A DNA stretch of 10,350 nucleotides, from positions 1 through 10,350 of the forward strand of contig CAKTGQ010000043.1 in NCBI GenBank assembly GCA_934561555.1, read 5' to 3'. Of the stretch, positions 1-5,979 are shown in pieces. The notes under the pieces were generated by a model. That model ran no database searches. It was not told the DNA's origin and saw nothing but the letters and a program-made list of their open reading frames with translations. Source of the DNA: an uncultured Faecalibacterium sp. (GTDB lineage: Bacteria > Bacillota > Clostridia > Oscillospirales > Ruminococcaceae). The stretch's first letter is position 1. Every line of letters starts with the position of its first letter. The position numbers and the translations under genes are program-made.

Positions 1-7
1 CCCTGTC

Positions 8-1048
8 ATGACAAACCCGCTCGTCAGCATTATCGTGCCTGTGTACAACGCGCAGAATAGTGTTGCCCGCTGTCTGGAAAGTATTTGCGGCCAGACCTAT
101 CAGGAGCTGGAGATCATCGTGCTGAACGATGGCTCTACGGATGACAGCCTTACGATCTGCAATCAGTTTTGTGCAAAAGACCCCCGTGTGACGGTGGTGG
201 ACAAGGAAAACGAGGGCCTTTCCATCACCCGCAATGTGGGAATGCGGCGGGCACAGGGCAAATATTTGCAGTTCGTGGACAGTGATGACCACCTTGCCCC
301 GGATTTCACCCAGCGTATGGTGACGGCCGCCGAGCAGCACGATGCCACACTGGTCATCTCGCCCTACTGGATGGAGATTCCCCGGGATACCCAGAAGGAA
401 CAGCTGCGGGAAAAGGCCGAGGCTGACAAGCCGGAGGATAGCGCCAGAAAAAGACTGCGCCGGAAAAAGCCGGAGGTGGAGTACCGGGAGTACGGTTTTC
501 TGCCCGCCGGTGTCTACGACCAGAAAAGCTACGCGCTGCACCTGATGGAAAAGCCCGTGACCTTTTTCTATAACGTGGTGTGGAACAAGCTCTACCGCCG
601 GGACGTGCTGAACGCCCACGGGCTGGAATTTACCAACGAGCTGATCCACGCCGAGGATCAGCAGTTCAACATCCTGTATCTGGAATTTGTGGAACGGGTG
701 GTCTCACTGGAAGAACCGGGTTATTACTATGTCCAGAACCCCCAGAGCATCTGCCACACCCAGATCAACCTGTCCACCATCATGCAGAACCGTCTGCAGA
801 TGATAGACTACTATAAGGATCTCTACACGAAACTCGGCCTCTATGAGGAGGTGCAGACCCAGCTGCATGCCTCGCTGCTGGGTCTGGCAGAAAGCGTAAG
901 CCCCACCATCAGCATCCAGAAGGCGCTGAGCGACGCGGCAGAGTACTGGTACGCCTTTTTTGCCGGCAGCGACGAGGAAGCGGAGCTTGCCGCCGAGCGC
1001 AGCGGACGGAAGGCCGCAAAGAACAAGCAGAAGCTCGGAACGGAGTAA
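8..1048 (+). CDS. Family 2 glycosyltransferase (first of a tandem pair)
   Basis: This is a 346-residue GT-A fold glycosyltransferase of family GT2, expected to move a sugar from a nucleotide-sugar donor onto a growing surface glycan at the cytoplasmic face of the membrane. Visible motifs are VPVYNA near residue 10, NDGSTDD at 40-46, the metal-binding DSDD at 91-94 and an AEDQQFN segment (ED at 216-217) at the usual catalytic-base position. No membrane segment is apparent. The start matches that of the next gene, which begins almost identically, but only seven bases precede it, so its ribosome binding site cannot be judged. Compared with its neighbour it carries a very basic, charged insert at about 127-158 and a charged Ala/Glu/Lys tail after 320. 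Donor and acceptor are unknown. It is probably co-transcribed with the next gene, 20 bases downstream, in a capsule, exopolysaccharide or teichoic-type cluster that starts outside the window. Confidence 0.92.
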   Translation: MTNPLVSIIVPVYNAQNSVARCLESICGQTYQELEIIVLNDGSTDDSLTICNQFCAKDPRVTVVDKENEGLSITRNVGMRRAQGKYLQFVDSDDHLAPDFTQRMVTAAEQHDATLVISPYWMEIPRDTQKEQLREKAEADKPEDSARKRLRRKKPEVEYREYGFLPAGVYDQKSYALHLMEKPVTFFYNVVWNKLYRRDVLNAHGLEFTNELIHAEDQQFNILYLEFVERVVSLEEPGYYYVQNPQSICHTQINLSTIMQNRLQMIDYYKDLYTKLGLYEEVQTQLHASLLGLAESVSPTISIQKALSDAAEYWYAFFAGSDEEAELAAERSGRKAAKNKQKLGTE

Positions 1049-1068
1049 GCCTGTAAAGGAGGAAGCCC

Positions 1069-1992
1069 ATGAACACCCCGCTCGTCAGCGTGATCGTGCC
1101 CGTTTACAACGTGGAAAAGACCCTTGCCCGCTGTCTGGAAAGCATCTGCGGCCAGAGTTACCAGAACCTTGAGATCATTGTGGTGAACGATGGCTCCCCG
1201 GACGGCAGCCTTGCCATCTGTGAGCAGTTCCGGGCAAAAGACCCCCGTGTGGTGGTCATCAGCAAGGAGAACGAGGGGCTTTCTCTCACCCGCAACGCCG
1301 GAATGCGCGCTGCCCACGGCAAGTATTTGCAATTCGTGGACAGTGATGATTATATTGAACCCACCTTTACCGCCCGCATGGTGGAAGCCGCCGAGAAGAA
1401 CTATGCCGATCTGGTCGTTGCGCCCTATTGGATGGTGATCCCGCTGGCTTCCAGCAAAAGCGGCCAGCGCACCGAAAAGCTGCTGGCACAGCTGGGCGTA
1501 CAGACCGACACCGCCGAGCCGGAGGTGAACGTTTACAGCTTTCTGCCCGCCGGGAACTACGGCCAGAAGGAGTTTATGCAGGAGTACATGAAAAAGCCCT
1601 CCTCCTTCTATTTCAATATCGTGTGCAACAAGCTGTACCGCCGCAGCCTTTTGATGAACGCGGGGCTCTGGTTCACCCGCGAGATCTACAACGAGGATCA
1701 GCTGTTCAATGTGCGGTATTTCCGGCTGGCAAAGGCGTATACCGCCCTTGCCGACCCGGGTTATTACTACATCCAGAACCCCCAAAGCCTGCTGCACACC
1801 AATGTGGATCTGGGTAAGATCGTGAACAGCCGCCTGCAGATGTTCCCTCATTACAAGCAGATGTTGTCCGAGCTGGGGATCGCCCGGGGCAATCAGCTGC
1901 GGCTGTACCACACCCTCATCGCTCAGTCGGAGCGTTTCATGCCCGCAGGCCCTGTCCAGACCCTGCTGAAACGCAAAACCCAGTCCAAGTGA
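1069..1992 (+). CDS. Family 2 glycosyltransferase (second of a tandem pair)
   Basis: This 307-residue GT2 glycosyltransferase is a close paralogue of the preceding gene. Shared features are VPVYNV near residue 10, NDGSPDGS at 40-47, DSDD at 91-94, YNEDQLFN (ED at 209-210) and a common PGYYY.QNPQS segment at about 230-240. The start is fixed by a strong AAAGGAGG six bases upstream of the ATG and by alignment to the paralogue. It lacks most of the basic insert and all of the acidic tail of its neighbour, so the two probably differ in partner or acceptor while keeping the same catalytic core. It is predicted soluble or peripheral to the membrane. It is the last gene of its transcription unit and is followed directly by a strong hairpin terminator. 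The exact sugar transferred cannot be read from the sequence. Confidence 0.93.
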   Translation: MNTPLVSVIVPVYNVEKTLARCLESICGQSYQNLEIIVVNDGSPDGSLAICEQFRAKDPRVVVISKENEGLSLTRNAGMRAAHGKYLQFVDSDDYIEPTFTARMVEAAEKNYADLVVAPYWMVIPLASSKSGQRTEKLLAQLGVQTDTAEPEVNVYSFLPAGNYGQKEFMQEYMKKPSSFYFNIVCNKLYRRSLLMNAGLWFTREIYNEDQLFNVRYFRLAKAYTALADPGYYYIQNPQSLLHTNVDLGKIVNSRLQMFPHYKQMLSELGIARGNQLRLYHTLIAQSERFMPAGPVQTLLKRKTQSK

Positions 1993-2016
1993 TTCCGGCA
2001 ATTTTCCGTAAAACAA

Positions 2017-2051
2017 AAGCCGCTGCACAGCGATCTTGCGTGCAGCGGCTT
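2017..2051. terminator. Bidirectional intrinsic terminator
   Basis: A perfect 12-base-pair stem (AAGCCGCTGCAC at 2017-2028 with GTGCAGCGGCTT at 2040-2051) encloses an 11-base loop. On the + strand it is followed after a few bases by ATTTTTTGTTTT. On the - strand it is followed by TTTTGTTTT. It therefore ends both the glycosyltransferase unit and the convergent LytTR gene. Confidence 0.92.
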
Positions 2052-2065
2052 CTTCATTTTTTGTT

Positions 2066-2785
2066 TTACCCTACCCGGGCGCAGAAAGCCTCCCGGACGG
2101 CAGCTTCCCGCCCGCGGGGGATGGGGATGCGCGCCCCGCTGCGCATCCGTACCTCGCCGGGGGATAGCAGCTGTACTGCTTCCAGATTGACCACATAGGA
2201 GCGGTGCGGCTGCACAAAGCGGCCGTCTGCCAATAGCGGCTGCGCCACGGCGGAAAAGGGCACCCGCAGCGAGAGGGAAGCCACGTCTTCCCCGGTGGTC
2301 AGGTGGAAGTGCACGATATGGTGGGTGCATTCCAGATATTCGATTTCAGCATAGGCCAGCGCTCGCACGCCGTCGGCGGTGGTCACGGTAAGGGTGGGGC
2401 CGTATTCCGGCTCCACCGCCCGCTTGAGCAGGGCAGAGATCTCCGGCTGGTGCACCGGCTGCAGCAGATACTGCATGGCGTCCACCCGGTAGGCGCTGTA
2501 TGCGTGGGCCGGGGTGCGTGCCACAAAGGCCAGCGGCGCGCGACGGCCCCGGCGGCGCAGCTCCGCCGCCGCCGCAAGCCCTTCGGGGCGGGCTATCGCC
2601 GCAAGCTCGATGAGGTACAGCTCGTACCGCAGCCCGGCGGCATCCTGCTGCAAAAGCGCCTCCGGGCTTTGCAGCTGCTCCACGATGCAGGCGTCCTCCC
2701 GCCGGGCGAAGAACTCCATGCACTGGTGTTCCAGCCTGCTGCGCAGCGCCCCGTCCGGGCTGCAGATCGCAATGTGAAAGATCAT
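2066..2785 (-). CDS. LytTR-family response-regulator-like protein with degenerate receiver
   Basis: This 239-residue protein has a receiver-like N-terminal half (about 1-125) and a C-terminal LytTR DNA-binding domain (about 130-235). LytTR signs are the IEYLEC strand at 148-153, VPFSAVAQPLL, and FVQPHRSYVVNL at 190-201. The start was set at the ATG with AAAGGAAA seven bases upstream. A longer frame reaching 2830 would add 15 residues without a better ribosome site. The receiver site looks eroded: the acidic pair after strand 1 reads CSPD, the expected phospho-acceptor Asp reads Glu (E60 in LYLIEL), the conserved Ser/Thr aligns with Ala in FVART, and the conserved Lys of a YLLKP-type motif is Gln (YLLQP). 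It probably binds DNA without canonical phosphorylation. No histidine kinase lies beside it. It sits 80 bases downstream of the antitoxin gene on the same strand and could be partly read through from there. Its targets are unknown. Confidence 0.88.
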   Translation of the reverse strand: MIFHIAICSPDGALRSRLEHQCMEFFARREDACIVEQLQSPEALLQQDAAGLRYELYLIELAAIARPEGLAAAAELRRRGRRAPLAFVARTPAHAYSAYRVDAMQYLLQPVHQPEISALLKRAVEPEYGPTLTVTTADGVRALAYAEIEYLECTHHIVHFHLTTGEDVASLSLRVPFSAVAQPLLADGRFVQPHRSYVVNLEAVQLLSPGEVRMRSGARIPIPRGREAAVREAFCARVG

Positions 2786-2865
2786 GGTTCGGTTTCCTTT
2801 GCAGGGTAGGCGAGCTACCGCAATTTTCAAAAATAATACCTGTCAAACCGGAACGTGTCTGCGGC

Positions 2866-3156
2866 TCAATGGGTGCTTGTGACAGGCTTGAACTCAACCT
2901 GAAGGATCATTCCCATGCCTGCCGCCAGACGCTGCAAGGTCTTGATGGAAGGATTGCCGCCGCCTGTTTCGAATTTGCTGATATCGGATTGAGAGATGCC
3001 AGTTTTTTCAGCCAGCTGCTGCTGCGTCAGGCCGGTGCGCTTGCGCGCATCGATCATGGCCTGAACCAGTGCGCGTTCCGGCTGCAAGGCGTCCCATTCA
3101 GCCTTGAACTCCGGGTCCTCAAGCTGTTCATCAAGGAATTTTCTAAAGTCACTCAT
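2866..3156 (-). CDS. higA: HigA-type XRE antitoxin
   Basis: This 96-residue protein contains an XRE/Cro-type helix-turn-helix (about 33-85, core LTQQQLAEKTGISQSDIS at 43-60). It is expected to bind and neutralise the toxin encoded immediately upstream and to repress their shared promoter. Its ATG overlaps the toxin stop as ATGA, and a GGAG sits nine bases upstream inside the toxin gene, so the two are translationally coupled. Toxin first and antitoxin second is the HigBA order. The N-terminal stretch of about 30 residues before the HTH is acidic and could be the toxin-binding part, which is inference. A perfect inverted repeat inside the upstream promoter is the likely operator. The symbol is by family and order, not by sequence search. 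Confidence 0.9.
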   Translation of the reverse strand: MSDFRKFLDEQLEDPEFKAEWDALQPERALVQAMIDARKRTGLTQQQLAEKTGISQSDISKFETGGGNPSIKTLQRLAAGMGMILQVEFKPVTSTH

Positions 3157-3512
3157 GAGGGATTCTCCTTTCGCTCTATGTATTCCGCACGGTATTTTTT
3201 CGCGGTCGCTATCTCAGCGCGGGGGGTTTTCTGGGTCTTTTTTGTAAATCCGTTTGTAAGGACGATCTTCTTTCCTACAAAGAAGAAGTACAGCACGCGT
3301 GTGATGTCCGACCCCTGCTTTGCCCGGAGCTCAAAGATCCCGTCCTCAAGATGCTTTGAATAGGGCTCTCTGAGTTGGGGACCGTTTTCTTCCAGCAGGT
3401 CAAGTTCCACCAAAAGTTTTGCCCGCATCTTTTTATCAAGGGAGAGCAAAAACTCTTTTACCGGGCAATCGCCATTCTCCATTATGAAGAAGTCAACATC
3501 GTATTCCCGCAT
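3153..3512 (-). CDS. higB: HigB/RelE-superfamily toxin (Gp49-like)
   Basis: This 119-residue protein resembles the phage-derived Gp49-like branch of the RelE/ParE superfamily, whose studied members are mainly ribosome-dependent mRNA endonucleases. Typical features are an N-terminal DCPVKEFLLSLDKK stretch at about 14-27, a REPYSKHLEDGIFELR segment at about 48-63, then a hydrophobic strand (ITRVLYFFFVGKKIVLTNGF) and a basic KKTQKTP helix start. The ATG has GAGG eight bases upstream. Its stop overlaps the antitoxin start by four bases. The catalytic region (Arg, Lys and Tyr residues of the last strand and tail) is present, so the gene looks intact. It is the first gene of the pair, driven by a near-consensus promoter about 35 bases upstream. 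Cleavage activity is inferred from the family. Confidence 0.9.
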   Translation of the reverse strand: MREYDVDFFIMENGDCPVKEFLLSLDKKMRAKLLVELDLLEENGPQLREPYSKHLEDGIFELRAKQGSDITRVLYFFFVGKKIVLTNGFTKKTQKTPRAEIATAKKYRAEYIERKENPS

Positions 3513-3545
3513 TTTTACATCCTCACATCGAAGCTTTCTACCTAT

Positions 3546-3574
3546 ATTTTATCGGATAAAACCGATAATGTCAA
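3546..3574 (-). promoter_or_regulatory. higBA promoter with embedded operator palindrome
   Basis: Read on the - strand, a perfect -35 TTGACA (3569-3574) and a -10 TAAAAT (3546-3551) are separated by exactly 17 bases. A perfect seven-base inverted repeat (TTATCGG and CCGATAA around six bases, 3549-3568) fills that spacer and overlaps the edge of the -10. A repressor bound there would block RNA polymerase, so this is the likely HigA or HigBA operator. Transcription should start near 3539. Confidence 0.85.
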
Positions 3575-3604
3575 GGAGCGTCCTGCCGTAAAGAGATATT
3601 TTAC

Positions 3605-3648
3605 AAAAAACGGCCTGAACCCTGTACCATACAGGCTCCAGACCGTTT
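3605..3648 (-). terminator. Terminator of the aminopeptidase gene
   Basis: On the - strand, AAACGG...CCGTTT (3643-3648 with 3608-3613) forms the outer stem of an interrupted hairpin. Inside it is a perfect CCTGTA/TACAGG stem with a three-base loop (3621-3635). A run of T follows (positions 3605-3610 as A on +). It lies about 47 bases after the stop of the aminopeptidase gene and upstream of the toxin-antitoxin promoter, separating the two units. On the + strand a TTTTT also follows, but no + gene precedes it. Confidence 0.8.
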
Positions 3649-3694
3649 GGTTTTTATAATAGTTTACGCCTTAACGCACAAGCGCAGCTACTTT

Positions 3695-5494
3695 TCAGCA
3701 CCCGATGGCGGCGCACTTCTCAGCCAGCCATGCGCGCTCGTCCTCGGTCAGGCGGGGTGCCAGCTGCTCGAACACCTTGCGGTGATAGTCGTTCAGCCAT
3801 GCGACCTGCTCCTTGTCCAGCACGCCGGGCACGATGGGAGAGGTGGCAATGGGCACAAAGGTGATGGGACGGAAGGCAAGGAAGGTGCCGTACTGGTTGT
3901 CGGCCTTGTGGTAGCACTCGATCTCGTTCTCAATGCGGATGCCCACCTCTCCGGCCTCGTACACGCCGGGCTCGTCGGTGACGATCATGCCCGGGCGCAT
4001 CAGGGTGGTGTTGCGGCCGTTCAAAGCGTGGGGACCCTCATGGACGTTGCCCACAAAGCTGACGCTGTGGCCGGTGCCGCAGCGGTAGTTGATGAGGTGA
4101 CGCCACAGCGGCTCGCGGGCGATGGTGTCCAGCATGTGGCAGTCGCAGTAGTCCAGCCAGATTGCCTTGGCGATGTCGATGTGGCACTGCAAGGTCCAGG
4201 TATAGAACAGCCGCTCGTCCTCGGTCAGCTCGCCCAGCGGGTAGGTGCGGGTGATGTCGGTGGTGCCGTCCATGTAGGTAGCGCCGCTGTCCACCAGCAA
4301 AAAGCCCTTGCGCTGCAGAACGGCGTGATCCTCCGGGGTGGCGTGGTAGTGCATCATGGCTGCGTTGCCGCCGTAGGCTGCAATGGTGCCAAAGCTCTCC
4401 ACAAGGAACTTCTCGTCTGCGCTGCGGTACTTGTGCAGGATCTCGTCCACGGTCAGCTCGGTCAGCTCTTCCCCGGAAGCCAGACGGTTCTCCAGCTCGA
4501 TCTGGAACCGCACCATGGCAACAGCGTCCCGCAGATGGGACTCGCGCAGGTGTGCCAGCTCCACCTCGTTCTTCACGCCCTTCATGGCCAGCAGGGGGTC
4601 GGCGGCGTCCTTCACGGTCAGGGCGGGATTGTTTTCCAGCACCTGATACACGGCGTAGTTCACGGTGGCGCTCTCAGCCAGCACGGTCTGCGGCTCGGTC
4701 TCGGCAGCCATCCCGTCCAGAATGCTGTCGTAGTCGGCCAGCGTCACGCCGTTAGCTTCCAGCTCTGCCTTGGCTTCCGGGGTGACCCGCGCCTGATTGA
4801 TGAACAGCACGGCGCGGCTCGGGGTGACATAGCAGTACGCCATAGCGTAGGGGGTGCACTCGATATCCATGGCGCGCAGGTTCAAAAGCCAAGCCAGATT
4901 ATCCAGCTTGCCCACCAGCTGGGCGGTGCAGCCCTGCTCCTTTAGCTTGCCGCGCAGCTGCTCCAGCTTTTCCGCCGGGGAGAAGCCTGCATACTCCTTG
5001 GGCAAGATCCACGCCGGGGTAGCCGGGCGGGCAGGGCGGCCCTCCACCCACAGCTCGTCCTCCAAGAACAGGGTCTTGATGCTGCCGTGCTTGGGCTCCA
5101 GCTCCTTTTTTAGGTTGTTGACCAGTGCACAGTTGGCGGTCAGACCGCACAGACCCAGCGTGCCGCCCTCGGGCAGCACCTTGCCGCAGTATTCCTCGGC
5201 GGTGGGCACGCCCGGCTCGCCCATGCGCATCAGCTGGATCTCGGTGCCGGCGATCTCCTTTTCAGCCTGCACAAAGTACCGGCCGTCTGCCCAGACGGCG
5301 CTCTCGGTCATGGTGACCACAAAATTGGAGTTCTCACCGTGGAAGCCGGAGAAGTAGGTCAGGGAGGTGTAGTGGTCGGGCAGATACTCGCTGGAATGCG
5401 GGTCGCCCACCGGGATCAGATAGACGTCCACGCCGTTTGCCTGCATAGCGGCACGCAGCGCGGCCAGACGCTCGGGAACTGTGTTCATACTCAT
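3695..5494 (-). CDS. pepP: Xaa-Pro aminopeptidase (M24B, three-domain type)
   Basis: This 599-residue M24B metallopeptidase should release N-terminal residues preceding proline from peptides in the cytoplasm. Its length and architecture match the long XPNPEP1-like form: two creatinase-like N-terminal domains (about 8-150 and 160-320) and a C-terminal pita-bread catalytic domain (about 325-540), then a C-terminal extension. Expected metal ligands are all visible: D402 (VDSG), D413 (TTDITRT), H476 (GTGH), E508 (TDEPG) and E522 (RIENE). The catalytic histidines H382 (MMHYH) and H485 (NVHEGP) are also present. Spacing agrees with human XPNPEP1 as I remember it. The start has AGAGGG eight bases upstream; an ATG two codons later is a less likely alternative. 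There is no signal peptide. It is a single-gene unit with its own promoter and terminator, probably for peptide nutrition or turnover. The symbol is by activity; E. coli PepP is the shorter form. Confidence 0.96.
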   Translation of the reverse strand: MSMNTVPERLAALRAAMQANGVDVYLIPVGDPHSSEYLPDHYTSLTYFSGFHGENSNFVVTMTESAVWADGRYFVQAEKEIAGTEIQLMRMGEPGVPTAEEYCGKVLPEGGTLGLCGLTANCALVNNLKKELEPKHGSIKTLFLEDELWVEGRPARPATPAWILPKEYAGFSPAEKLEQLRGKLKEQGCTAQLVGKLDNLAWLLNLRAMDIECTPYAMAYCYVTPSRAVLFINQARVTPEAKAELEANGVTLADYDSILDGMAAETEPQTVLAESATVNYAVYQVLENNPALTVKDAADPLLAMKGVKNEVELAHLRESHLRDAVAMVRFQIELENRLASGEELTELTVDEILHKYRSADEKFLVESFGTIAAYGGNAAMMHYHATPEDHAVLQRKGFLLVDSGATYMDGTTDITRTYPLGELTEDERLFYTWTLQCHIDIAKAIWLDYCDCHMLDTIAREPLWRHLINYRCGTGHSVSFVGNVHEGPHALNGRNTTLMRPGMIVTDEPGVYEAGEVGIRIENEIECYHKADNQYGTFLAFRPITFVPIATSPIVPGVLDKEQVAWLNDYHRKVFEQLAPRLTEDERAWLAEKCAAIGC

Positions 5495-5557
5495 AACAAA
5501 AGCCCTCTTTCTGTCATTTGCCGGAAAAACGTCCGGCGGCGATGGTTTGCTGCTGCT

Positions 5558-5586
5558 ATTGTATCATTCTGCGGGGAAGAATGCAA
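5558..5586 (-). promoter_or_regulatory. Promoter of the aminopeptidase gene
   Basis: On the - strand TTGCAT (5581-5586) and TACAAT (5558-5563) are separated by 17 bases, a good housekeeping-sigma promoter. The predicted leader of about 55 bases contains a GCCGGA/TCCGGC hairpin (5520-5537) just upstream of the ribosome binding site. This hairpin has no T-run and is not a terminator; a translational role is only possible. Confidence 0.75.
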
Positions 5587-5612
5587 TGCGGGGGAGGGAC
5601 GCACGCTATTTT

Positions 5613-5788
5613 CAGCGGGCTCGCCCTCTCAGTCAAAGCCTACGGCTTTGCCAGCTCTCCCAAAGGGAGAGCCAAGAGCACTGCCGGGAACTTTCTCGTT
5701 ATACCTAATACTTTAGCAACGAACTTAACGGCTTGGCTCCCCCTTTGGGGGAGCTGGCGCGGGAGCGCCTGAGAGGGCGAGGACGCTG
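5613..5788. repeat. MITE-like interspersed inverted repeat
   Basis: This 176-base non-coding element has imperfect terminal inverted repeats. The tips pair as CAGCG..CTCGCCCTCTCAG with its complement (18 of 20 positions). Each arm also holds a perfect hairpin: GCTCTCCC-AAA-GGGAGAGC at 5654-5672 on the left and GCTCCCCC-TTT-GGGGGAGC at 5736-5754 on the right. A second small hairpin lies in each arm (CAAAGCC/GGCTTTG at 5634-5650 and GGCGC/GCGCC at 5757-5770). The AT-richer centre (5677-5731) links the arms and ends in GCCAAG/CTTGGC. No transposase and no clear target-site duplication are seen. It resembles repeats I recall as common in Faecalibacterium and relatives. It separates the divergent aminopeptidase and GTPase promoters. 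Confidence 0.85.
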
Positions 5789-5879
5789 CCGGGAGTTCGT
5801 CCCCGCCCCAAAACGCCGTCAATTTGCAAAAAAAGTTACAATTTTTTCTTGAAAAAGGCCGGTTTCCCATTGACAGGCT

Positions 5880-5888
5880 TGTTATAAT
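5880..5888 (+). promoter_or_regulatory. Extended -10 promoter of the GTPase operon
   Basis: TGTTATAAT forms an extended -10 (TG at 5880-5881, TATAAT at 5883-5888). No good -35 lies 17 bases upstream: the TTGACA at 5870-5875 is only seven bases away and cannot serve as a normal -35 for this -10. The preceding 5821-5856 is rich in A and T runs, possibly an UP-like element. The leader to the first gene is about 85 bases. Confidence 0.6.
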
Positions 5889-5928
5889 AGAGGTGTAGTA
5901 TTTTTATGGGTCAGCACTCTGCGGCCCT

Positions 5929-5956
5929 TTGCGCTAACAATTGCGAATATTGCGAT
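5929..5956 (+). promoter_or_regulatory. Short TTGCG direct repeats in the GTPase operon leader
   Basis: The leader holds ATTGCGAAT directly followed by ATTGCGATA (5940-5957, a nine-base period), preceded by a third TTGCG at 5929-5933. They lie between the -10 and the ribosome binding site (AAGAGG, 5964-5969). They could be a regulator site, for example for a metal sensor, or chance in an AT-rich stretch. I do not recognise them as a known Zur or Fur box. Confidence 0.25.
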
Positions 5957-5979
5957 AAAAAGAAAGAGGCATTTGGAAC

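Noticed and set aside
841..2028. A 395-codon open frame on the - strand opposite the glycosyltransferases
   Set aside because: The + strand genes have conserved GT2 motifs. The antisense frame has no ribosome site or known motif and starts inside the terminator.
2820..2865. A promoter for the LytTR gene around TTGACA on the - strand (near 2833)
   Set aside because: TTGACA is present, but no convincing -10 lies 16-18 bases downstream, only TTGCGG. TATTAT is two bases away. Expression from here or from the toxin-antitoxin promoter cannot be decided by eye.
3647..4945. A 432-codon open frame on the + strand opposite the aminopeptidase gene
   Set aside because: The - strand encodes a full-length M24B enzyme with all metal ligands. 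The + frame is His/Val/Gly-rich without motifs and runs through the terminator region.
5613..5788. The repeat as a CRISPR array, tRNA or riboswitch
   Set aside because: There are two inverted arms rather than regularly spaced direct repeats, no tRNA cloverleaf, and no known riboswitch core. MITE-like structure explains it better.
5870..5875. TTGACA just upstream of the TATAAT of the GTPase operon as its -35
   Set aside because: The spacing is only seven bases, far from the 16-18 needed. The -10 is better explained as extended (TGnTATAAT).
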